Assembly (NCBI GenBank): GCA_027382625.1
Contig: JAJKFJ010021392.1
Span: 62,001-126,000, forward strand
Reading direction: 5' to 3'
Origin: Tetmemena sp. SeJ-2015
Taxonomy: Eukaryota > Ciliophora > Spirotrichea > Sporadotrichida > Oxytrichidae
DNA length: 64,000 nt
Shown here: piece after piece, positions 1 to 12,000 of the stretch
Layout: every line of letters starts with the position of its first letter
How positions within the stretch are numbered: position 1 is the stretch's first letter
The notes under the pieces: generated by a model
The model's input: the letters and a program-made list of their open reading frames with translations, nothing else
Databases searched by the model: none
What the model was told of the DNA's origin: nothing
Translations under genes and position numbers: made by a program

Positions 1-3000
1 GATTTAAGATAATTTGTTTTAAAATTTCATTTATAATTTGTCATTTTAGTGTTATATAAGTAGTAAACTCCTCCAAGATTCGCATAGTTGCAATACTTAT
101 AACTGTTAAAAACAAAACCTAAAATTAATAAATTTAGTTTAGAGTGGATTGAACTATCTTAGCATTTTGGACTGAGAAGGCAGAGCCATAGAGGTATGTG
201 CTAGTTGTTACGGACTTAGTGACATCTATTATATTAAAACTATCCTTGCACTAGAACTTGTTGTTGTCGAAATTAAGAGTCAAATCTTGAGCCACTGCTG
301 ACAGAATAGAACCATCCTTACAAGTTGAATTCACGAGCACGCAGTTAGAAATATTTACTGTATTGGCTGCGTTTATAAAAAAGATTCCACCCGATGCTTA
401 TGCGTTTGATACAGAACAACTTGCAGCTGAAATACTTGAACCTGATAGAAGCAACGTCAAATATTTATAGTTCAAATTATTTTCTATTTTTTTGCAAATA
501 CTTGTCGTCAAGATAAAACAATCCTCCTTGCAAGAAAATAAAATTATATTTTGTTAAGGTAGCCGTATTCTGAGAGAACTCACAGTTGGTGAAGTTTATC
601 CTAGCAAATGAACTTCAAACATTTCTCAAAAAATACTTTATAGGATTTTAAATAGAACTGGCACTGTCTACTGATGTTCTTTTATGATAGTGCACTCCCG
701 CATTCAAAAAGTATTATAAATAAATTTGTGAAGGAGATGGAATTTTTAAAAACGCTATCTTCTACAGTCATATCTACATTATCAAAAGTTTGGATGCAAC
801 TACCAAGTCCTGCCACTTAATAATTTATATCGATTAAAATTATGAATATTTGCCACCAAAAATTTTCAAAAAATCAAAATTTTAAATTGGCTTTAGCACT
901 TAGGGATTTTAATTCAAAGCTCCTCTTAAATTAAATTTTTAGAAATTTACAATCTTTGAGATTCAACTTCTTATGAGTTGGAGCCTTTTAATTTTTTAAA
1001 CATAGTTAATGTCAATCAAATTCTCTCATTCAAACAAATTTTGCACCTGTCTTTTGACTTTAGAAGAGAACAAAAAATTCTTGATAGGCTTTTTATTTTT
1101 TTATATGTTTGACCCCGTTTTTCAGAGTATTTAGAAAAAAATAGTAAATCCATAAAAGCCAAAAGTTATTTAAAAAAAGATTTTTGTTTTCGATATTTAA
1201 AGGGTTTAGAAATTAGGTAAAAATAATTCTTAGAATTTTTTATATTTAAATTTGAATTTATTATAATTTATTTTTAATTTTCCATTCCTATTTTAATTAC
1301 TTTCAATTTAAAACAAGCCTTAAAAAATTTTTCCCCTATTTGAATTTGAAAAATCGAGAGGAACCTTGGGTTTGCCAGTTCCAATTTCCTGCTTAAGATA
1401 TAAATTTCAAGTACAATTTGGAGTTAATTAGGGGAAAATTTTGGGCATCCCCTGAAGTAATAAATTTTTTTTAAAAATTTTGGAGAAGTTACTAAAAACT
1501 TGGGGGTTTTTTTATGGGGACTGTTTAATTTTAAATTTGAAATCCAAAAAAAAGTTTTATGCCTTTCTATAAAGCGATATTGGGAATCTTAGAAAATTTA
1601 ATTTTTAAGGGTTTTTAATTAAAACATATTTTTTTTCCCCTTAAATATTTTAAATTTCTTAAAAAATTTTCATAAGAATTTTGTAAAATATTTTAGAAGA
1701 ACTTCATCTTAGTTTAATTTCATTAAGATACTAACTCAATACAGGGATGTTATATTTGGGTTTGGGACCTGAGAGTAATTATAAATTGAGAAGTTACTAT
1801 CTGCTATTATGAACTGGTAATAATTTGAAACTTCAAAAAGTGCTGCCCTCTAGTAATCAGCGTTGTTGTAATCTTAGAAAAGTTAGTTATTAAAAATACT
1901 CACTTAAAATAGAATTTTAAAAATCGGAAAAGATATAAGATTTTTAGGGAAATCATTTAGTTATTTTTTAGCACTTAGGACCAAAAACCACCAGAGAAAA
2001 ATAAATGCATTCTCATGTTTAATATTCACTGAAGTATTATAAAAGCGAATTTAAACAAAATTTATTTTAAAAGCCGAAAAAGTATAGAGAGGAAAAGAAA
2101 CAGCCCCATCGCAGTAGTAAATTGCTCCCTGTGTACCAGAGTTGTTATCGTAGAAACTTAGCGTGTCAGTTACTTAAATGTTACCCTTCAAGTAAAATAC
2201 TCCTCCTCCCACAAGCCTGTTAAATTTATAAACACTCAATTTATTTAATGAGAGGAATTTATTTATAAGTTTTCGTTATTGCTGTCTAAACCAATTTATG
2301 CAACGCAATTCGTCACTGTATTATCATTAGAATTAGAAAGAGATAGATCATTTATTTTTGCTGAGTTAATTAGTTTAAATTATAGCCTACAAGATAGAAA
2401 ATAACTAAATTTTATTATATAATAAAATTTAGCCTTTATACATTTTAGATTTTTAAAATTTTATTAGCTCTCATAATACTAGTGAGAGTTAAAGTTGATG
2501 GCTAAGTCTATGTCTACTGTAAATAAAAGGCATGCATCAGTGGTTTCTCTGTAAGCTATCCCGCAATCTCAAAGTAGTCAATTATCAAATTTAATTTTTA
2601 ATTATAGTTTAAATATAAGATTTAAATACAATAAAGATTGAAATAATTAAAATCAATAATTGGCACAAATATATAGACACTGCAAACTCATAGCAGTAAA
2701 TTATATTCTCACTGGAGAGTTTTATAATGGTAGTTTCAAAAAAAAAATACAAGTAATATCCTTTTTAGTTTTCTCGATGAGGTGTTAAAAGTTTAAAGTT
2801 TTAAAAATTGAGAACCCTTTTGAAAAATATTATATTTTATAGCTTCACCTCATAGCTGATCTTTCAAAATTAAAATTAAGAGGATGAAAGGTGCATTTCT
2901 TAATTTTTTAAAATAAGATTTTAACTTTTTATTTACTTTTAAATTCTAAGAATTCTTAAATAATTTATCTATATATTCTCCTTAGTAGTCTAGCATTTTA

Positions 3001-6000
3001 TCTTTTTAGTCCTTCACACATTGAATAAAGTAAGGATGATATTTATTATAGTTTATGAATGGCTGAGTTTTCAATAGTGCCAGTCATTGCTCCTGCAGTG
3101 TCAGATACATACAATATTCCACCAGGCCCTTCATCAGATGTGCAATTTAAGAAAGTGCTCTCCGTTATCGAAAATTAAAAATAATACTGAATATGATTTA
3201 TTTTACCTTCTTAAATGTATTTGACCCCAGTAGATCTAGTAAAAATACTCCTCCAAGCCCTTAAGTCCAAACATTTAGTAAAAATTAAGACATATAAGAC
3301 AATAAGCTAATTCTAAATTAATTAAATATATTTGGATTGTTGAAGTTGGAATTATAAAAATAAGATCTTTGTAATTACTGGTGGAGAAAGTAGATTTCTT
3401 GGCTGAAATTGAAAACACACCTCCTCCCTAAATTCCTTAAGAGGTCGCAACATACCAGTCTAAGTTTTCTCCAGTGAATCCATTCGTCCCAGCTTGCACA
3501 TTTTAAAAAGTAGTGTCGCTGATATCAAGACCGATGTATGAGCTCATGCCCATGAAATACAGAAACCCTCCATTATGAAAATTAGGATTCTTATTTTTCA
3601 TAGTCAGAATTAATTTAATTATCTAGTGCTCTAATATCCTAGATGATAAATTATTGAATCGTCAAAGCCAATACAGTTAATAATTTTGAATTGAATAATA
3701 ATACATATTTTGTGTTTCTAGCTTGTTGTTTAAAGGGATGACGAAATAGAATACTCCCCCTTGGAAAGCTTGATTTTAAGTGTAATTGGGCTTAAAATAG
3801 AAGCAATTTTAAATTATTTAAGCTTTACAAATAGCATTTCTTCACAGTTTTAGCAATAAGCGATGCCTCCATAGACTCCAAAGTTAAAATCATAATATAC
3901 GTGCGATTTACTATATTTGTTTTAGTTGTTAGTGTAATTAGAATATGACTCATTAAAGTAGGCCTTTTATTCTGAGGATACGTAAAACACTCCTCCCTTG
4001 AGTCCGTATCTGCAGCCAGTGAAAATAAAAAGAAGGAATTCTTGTACGAGTTCACATCGCTGCTTTTTAAAATAAAAGATATTTAATTTCTTTTTGAGAT
4101 AGTCTAGACTACTATGGCTGTCCCGAAGTTGTATTCCAAAAATTTAAATGAGAATAAGAAATATAAATACATTCTAAATTTAAGAACAGTAGTCAAAATT
4201 ATAATTTTGTATTTATTTTAATCAGCTCTTAAAATGCTCTTTTGGAAATTTAATTACTCTAGAATAAATAGTCTAGATATCTTTTGTCTTAAAATTTTAT
4301 TAAGTGAAATTTGAATTAAAGCTTGGCTATAATATTTGTCCTACATTTAAACTAATTAGAAAGAAGTATTATTTTTATAATTAATCCTTGTAATTATCGG
4401 TATAATCTGTAATCAGCTACCCTAGGGTGTTATTCACATAGTCAACTGAGAAGTTATCATAGTCCTCAAATTAATATTGACTCCTAAATATTAAAATTAC
4501 TTTGGCATTTATTATAAATTTATTCGTAAAACTTATTATAAACAAATTTACATAGGGTAATAATTTCGGTTTCTTAATCAGCCCCTGTTTTTAAGTCTGA
4601 GTTTCTGAAATTGATTATTAATTACATTCCTCAAATTATACTTTACTTTACTTTACTATTATAAACAATTTTTACCCTCTGCAGTTTTTTCAGAGTCAGT
4701 CTACCTAATGGTTGACTTTTCAATGAATACATTAACATATTCGTCTTAGTTTATGAAGAAAAGGTAGCCTGAGGATGTATAGTAGTAGTACTTGTACAGC
4801 TCCCCAACTTCATCATTTGTATAATCTGGATAATTATCCTTAAAAAAGTTAGCTTATTTAAAAATTCTCACTCTCTCATTTAGAATTGTTTCTTTGTATA
4901 AATTAGATAAATATTTTCTAACTATGACAAGAAAAACTATTCAAATTTTATGGTTCTTCTTTTTTAAGAATTACACATTTTTAAAAATTTCTTTATAGAT
5001 AATTTAAAAAGCATCATTTAAATTTGATAAGCAAGGTAATTATAAAAATATTTTTAGAAAACATACACTTATATTCTTAAAATTATAAAGTTTAATTGAA
5101 ATTATGTGGAGAAAAAACTTTCAAAAAATAATTTGTCTTCTTTAACAAAATTCTTTTTAATAAGATAATTGTCTTCAAATGTGCATCTAAGAACCCATAG
5201 TTCTTGAATGTTATTCTTGAGTTGTTTTGGATCCTTGGTCCAAATAGGATTGACAGAGAGGATTCCTCCCTAGCCTAGAGTCACTGTTCCTATGAAGGAA
5301 GAGTCTTGCAGATAAATATGGGAGTACAAGCCATTCGTGATTTCAATTATGCCTCCTGATATCGTTATCACTGTGTTCACCTGCACGCTCCAATAATATA
5401 ACTCTACGTTTTCAAAGTATAAACTATTATTTTATAATAGAGACATAATAAATTCAACTGAGAATGAAAGACTAAAGACTGAGCAATATAAAAATAAAGC
5501 CTCTGTTGCCCATCACTCGTTCTATAGTTGATATTTGGAAAAAGTCGTATTGGCTATAGTCAGTTTCGTCATTCAGAAAGTGGACTTGGAACACTCTTCC
5601 AAAGAGGTTTCTATCGAAGTTATTATCCGAAGTGAAATCAAATTCATCGAAAACTGTATTCACGGTAAAATCCAATATCCCTATGTTTATATCTTTGATA
5701 ACAAAATAAACAATTTCATGTTTATTATCTTTATTTACAGTCCTTATTTTAATTTGATACCCATGCTCCAAGTTTAATTTTATAATGGAAAAAATGTATT
5801 AAATCTATGTTTATTTCTTAAATTGGATTTTATCTGTTGTTTTGTTAAAAAGAAGGAAATATTTCTATTTTTAGATATTTTTTTAAAAGATAAATCATGT
5901 AACTAGAATTAGAGTTTAATGAATTATAATTAAATCTATGAAACTGCATTGAAATGATTTAATAACAAGACATATCTTTCATCATCCTATATAATATTTT

Positions 6001-9000
6001 ATTTCACTATAATAAATTATAAACTATTTTTAGTAAATTTAAAATAATAATTAAGGAAGTTTTCATTTGAGTGACGTTGAGGAGAAACAAGGAGTGATTA
6101 GTGTTGCAGTAGCAGTCAATCTGACTTAATGTCAAATCTGTAGAGAAGAATTCAAATATGTTAGTGTTCCATATTTATAATACCTTTATAATATAAAAAT
6201 ATAAATGATATATTTTCCAGTGCTCGAAGATCATGCCCATTTAGATGGGGCGGAAATTTTGAAAAGTTATATTTTCAAAGGTCGAGCTAGTTATACTGAA
6301 GTAGAAGAGGTGACAAGAGTCGTCAATCGCGAATAGAGGACTCTTGTGATACAACACTAAGGTGAAGGTAGTCATTGTCATCAGTTTAGAATTCAAAATA
6401 TAAAATAGGAAAAGTGAAATTCCTCATATAGCAAGTCACTGTATAGAAAACCTGACAATAATTACTTAATGAATAAAGTCCTTACCATTCTATAGAAAGA
6501 AGATAAATTGGAATTCAAATATATCAAATTATAAATAATAATTTTTATGTACATATTTTTACACTTTATTTAAATTAAATCTTATTAAATTAAGTCTATT
6601 TAAATTTCTTTTTACTGGTCTAATTATGTTAATGCATTCTATAATTATAATTGAATTTAATAGGAAAGTTTAAGGATAATAGAAACATTCTACCATTCAT
6701 TTTATTTAAAATTTCCTAAATCTGATAATATTTATCTATAGTTCCTAAACTCAAACCCATAATTACGATTATTTAATTCAATTTAGTAAATTTAAATTTA
6801 AAACTTGACTAGATGAATTAATTATGAGATCTTTAAATATTTACAAATTAGATATAAGTTTAATTTGAGAGTTATCAATATAGAATTGTCCATTTAGTTT
6901 TCTCAAAGTGACGAGAGCTCCTCTAGTTTTATTGAATACCTGGTCAAAGATGAAGTTCCCTTCCATAGTCACATTATCAAAATTTAGAGTCAGCATCGAA
7001 GTAGGCAAAGAATTCATTTATTAAAAAATGCAATGTTAATCATAAGTTCTATGAATAATTTTTAATTATCTATGAGAAAAAATATTTACTATCGTTAAGC
7101 ACATTTATTAAGAAGCAGCCGAGTGACTGACGAGAAACATCCTTAATGAAGTCATTAGTGCCGTCTGAATAATCATAGTTAAACTAAACTAGGGACATTC
7201 TTTTAGGTTAGTCCATATCAAATTCACTATAGTCGTAGAGTTTTATTGCCTTATTATTTTCACTCTTTGTTAAGGTGTAGCTCCGATACTTCTTCAAACT
7301 TTAAATATAAATTGAATAATTTAATAAGAGTGGCTAAAGATAAAACATTAACTCTTTCGTTTTTCCGATTCTATTTAATTGCTACTATTTTTATTTATAA
7401 AAGATAACTTATAAAAGCAATCTTCAAAGTCATATTCTCAAAGATTTAATTATTCTTAGGAATAAAACTTTCTTGTATTCATTTTTTAATGAGTTAAAAT
7501 TAAATAAGAAAAAACAACAAATTCTGTTAGCTTTTAAATTTTATTTTATAATAATTGAAGAATGTAAACTTTCTTGCATATTTTCTCCGTTTTAAATAAA
7601 TGCTTCATCAACCAAATTAACATAAAACACTCCTCTTACATCCAGCACTCCTTAATTATACATCAAATTAGAGATAAATGAAATTTCACACTATATAACT
7701 TAGAGTTTTATTGAGAATAATTAAAATGAATAAGTTAATAATTTAAATTTAACAGATATCTGAAATTATTGCAACTTATTTTTTCTAACACTAATATATT
7801 TTTTCAGTAAGCTACTAATATTTCTCTATATTTAAAGCTAAATTCTATTTATAATTATTGGAGACAAAGTTGCCAGTGTAAGTGTTGAGACTGAACTCTA
7901 TTTTCCTGGGATCTAGTTTGAAATCCTCAAAACTTAGTTCTATTAGTTTAGTGAAGTCATAATCCTGAGGACTGGCTTCAAGGAAGTAGGGCAGAGTGAT
8001 GTTCTCTGGCTCGTCTAAACGATTATCTGAACTCATGTCTTAAAAACAGTAAAATAAATGACATTAAGTCGCTGCAGAACATGCTTCATTAAAGAAATAA
8101 TTAACTTACTACTGCCCCTCCGAAATTCGGGCAGCCAAAATTATATTAAATTAAGAACACTAATATGATAAAGGTGTATAGTAAATTAAGTTTGTTATAT
8201 CTTTTTTTAAAAAACAACTTATTTTAGATTGATATGAATTAAACAAGAATAAAGCTTTTAAAGTTAGGAAAGTCTTGAAATTCTTTAGATTTATTTGAAA
8301 GACATTTGCATTTATTTTGATCCATCCCAAAGAGATATGAAGAAAAATGAAACTAAATGTCTAAATTTTTTGAACATATTTAAGTCTTATTATAATGATT
8401 TATAAGAGTTTTAATAAATATATAGAGTTAAAATATTGTAAAATTGTTAGTGAAATCATTTGAAGTGACCATTACTCCTCCACAAGGGACATAATCTTAA
8501 TCACTACTCGGAATGTAATAATACCAACCTGAGTAGTCTAAATCCCTTTCATAAAAAATAAAATAATTAATTAAAATAGCCTTAAACTAGAACAAAGTTA
8601 TCCTTAAATTAATCTTGTGATGTAAAATCATTACCTATTTAAAGCATGGATGACTATAAAAAAATAAATTTAATAGATTCTTTTGTCATTAAAATATTCT
8701 CTGTTTTTAAAGCTAATTCTCTGCATTTAAAATACTTTTACTCTTAAAGTAAATTTGAGATTTGAGTGTTGTCTTTTGATTTTGATAGCTGTCACTCCAT
8801 AGTAGGCAAAATTTTAGGTGAACTCGTTTTCGTAAATAAAGATGCAGCATATCTTTAACTTTTAAAATATTAAATTTATATTTCAAGAAAATCAAAATTT
8901 ATTATCGCTTTGATGAGTAGGTTTGAAAGATATTATTTTTCAAAGAGAAATATACTGATAATCTATATTTAAATAAATTTTGCAGTAAAAAAACCCCCAA

Positions 9001-12000
9001 ATACTATAATAAATATGGGATCATAAAAATTTAGCTCTAAAATGATTAGAGCACTATTTATAATTTTGCTCTTTATTAAATGATGATTTAAGATGCCTGC
9101 AGAAGCCAGTTCATTATAAATTGTTAATCCGTCGATGTAAATGACTCCATTTATAACTGCATTTCCACTAAACACATTATTTCATTTATTTATTAAAGAA
9201 AATAAATCTTTTAATAAAACTATTAAAGATATATATAAGCAATTATAATTTACAAATTTTGTAACTTTAATTAAATAATGAATGTTTTTTATTAATAAAA
9301 ATTATTTGTTATGAGAATCAAATCCTTATTATCCTTAATGTATATGAGATGCTTTGTCTAGAGATAGTCGCTCTTCTTATCTGATTTAGAGTTTATAAAA
9401 GTCATAAATAAAGTTAGAAAATAGGGGATACTAGTCAGAGTCGGACGAGTAAGCAAAAGGTGCAGCATCATCAAATATTTTGCATCCTCTATTAAATCCA
9501 AGCACATTTATATTTTATTTGCTCCATTAAAAAAAATATTTCCTTCAAATGTAGAATCTTGTATAAAATAATAATTTTAGATACATGTTAATTTTAATTT
9601 TAGTATTTGAACTGGCCCATCGAAGGAGTCTAGTTATAGTATTTTTCCGTGATGCTACATTTTATAATCAGGATTAACCAAGACTAGGTTATCTTTTGCT
9701 TCCATCCAAGTTCCAAAATTCAAGAACTAAGATTCATATAGAGAGTTATTTGTTTAATTGTTACTTTGTTTAAATTAAATAGACTCGCAAATAGATAAAT
9801 TATTGTTGATATACAGATATCTAATGAAAAATGATATAAGAAATTTAAAAACTATTTTATAGCTCTTTTTGATATCAATCTTTAGGCTATTCTGATTTTT
9901 AAATGAATTACTAGCAATAAATATTTTAAAGATAAGCTGAAGTTAAATATATTCTATTGAATTGGGAGATGGTTATGCTGAAACAGTTTTCATAGCACGT
10001 CAAATTTTGGCCTTCGTCAGGTGCGTTATTTTCCTCCCAGTACATATTCTCATATATTGACCTCTGCAGGTCATTCAGTCTGAACTAATAGCAAATATAA
10101 TATTCTATAAATATATATGTTTTGCTGGGGACTCTTGCTATTATTTAGCTTAGGCTCAAAATTCATGTAGTAGTTTCTTATGATTGATCCACATGTGGAA
10201 AACGAGTTGAATAAAACATAATTCAAATTATAAAAGGAGGAAAGCTATTTCAATTATAATGTTTATTGTCTTTTCAATTTCAATATAACCACCGAAACTA
10301 TTGAGCTCGATGAAGGAGTTGAACTCGTAGAAGAAATTCTTGAACTCGCAATTCTATGAAAGATTTTTATAACTTAAATTGACTTAAATTATGATGTTTG
10401 ATTTTAACTATTAAATTAACAAATGATTATATATTTAAGAGATAGAAATTTAAGGTGTGTTAATCTAAGTTAATGATTTCTATCATATTTAAATGTTGAC
10501 TATGAAATTTTGTAAAAGGATAATGTTAACTTCAGTAATATTAAATTTTATAAATGTATTATTAAATAAAAATCAAACTTTATGAAATAGCCACCATCAG
10601 CGATATTGCAAACCTCAGACCTAAAAAGAAACTCATTAGCAAGATTGATTTTTTAAGAATAGTAAGAAGTTATATATTTTTCCCTCTTTTGATATTTAGC
10701 TTATATAAAACACGAGATTTATTAGTTTCCCCTAAACTATCTTTTATATATTCCAAAAATTCCATTAATCTTTATTGAAGACTGAAGCTATTTGCTTAGC
10801 AATTAAGAATAAACTCAACTTAAATTTAATAGAGAGATTTATTTAATAAAAGTATTAGAGATAATCTTACTTACGGTTTCTTTCCAGAGGGACAGCCTTC
10901 AATGTTAAATTATTTTTATGGAGACGCCATCCTGTGCTATCGCGCAGCAAGTCCAAGGAAAATACAGACAGTAAGGAATATCTTAGTCATCATCCCATGC
11001 TACAAATTAATTATTATGGTTTATTTCTTTAGAGAAAGTAGAGAGGAAGGTGACTACTTACTTATAATCGCGTCTAAGCTGTCGATTACTATATTCTAGA
11101 GGGTTAGTCCCTGCCCCACAAAGAGCTTGAATTTAGCTCCTAATTTGTTGTAAATTGTGATCTTTTCGCTATCATCAACGCAATCTAAATTTAGTCTTTA
11201 TTTAAATAAAATATAAAAACCTTCATCAGCAGGGTCAATCGAACAGAAATAAGGCTGTATCAAATGCAAATTTAAAATTATAATTACCATAATATCGTCA
11301 GTTCAACATTTTACGATTAGTCATCATAGACGAGAGGCCTGTACTCTTAAAGATACATTCTCATAATAAAGTGGTCGCCTTTTAAAAGGTAAATGTTGGC
11401 GATGCATTTAGTAAAGACTGGGGCACAAAGTTTTAAACAAGATTTTTAATATATAATGTTCGTTAACTCTTATCAATGCATCTGTTAATAAAACTGATTA
11501 GTTAAAATTAATTAACTTTAAAATTGTTAAAGAGAAGAAAGGATTTTCTCTTGTTCCACTTTAACTCTGTGCGTTATTATTCGATAAGTATGGCATTTAA
11601 AAAATTACTTGAGCATTGGGGCTACAAAAATCTCATACTGATCTGTATCCACATCCTTCTCCACACAACTTCCATAGGAAAGCCCAAAATCTTCTTTGCT
11701 TTATCAGAATTTATAAATTAAATTTTGCTGAGATAGTATCCTCTTTAACAATTAGTGCACATATCAGGTCCTTCACCCAGACAGTTCTTGCAGCTTTCAT
11801 CACAATCTAAAAATTGTTAAGGATACAAACCTTTTATTGCTCTAAATAATTTTAGAGCTAACAAAAAAGTTTAGATAATACATTGCAAATATTGCAATAA
11901 TAATTACCAGAGCATGATGATTCCTTGATTTTCCCTCTCGGAAGGAAAGTTTTTTCGCCAAATGAGCGTTGAGGGCACACTGACACGCAATTATCATCGA

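Larger units (their letters stand above)
1..10990 (-). other. Gene 1 beta-helix (pectin-lyase-like repeat) exons
   Basis: Many short exons sharing a pattern: a hydrophobic strand, an Asn/Ser turn with an aromatic (as in SxFxN), then Gly-Gly-hydrophobic-aromatic. Examples are GGIIEITNGL and GGILSVNPIWTK (about 5,390-5,230), NFGVYGGIAYCQNC (about 3,880-3,840), RYGLKGGVFYVSS (about 4,010), GIQGGGVFSISAKKS (about 3,430-3,390) and YVPCGGVMVTSNDF (about 8,490). This is the signature of polymorphic outer-membrane-protein-type and other right-handed parallel beta-helices, known in very large surface proteins. Gaps between exons are AT-rich introns; most junctions are unassigned. Confidence 0.75.

Noticed and set aside
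11196..11220. A 25-nt GT-AG intron in gene 1
   Set aside because: Removing it breaks the frame before the conserved LDCVDDSEK, whereas reading through gives FYILFKQRLNLDC, which aligns with gene 2.
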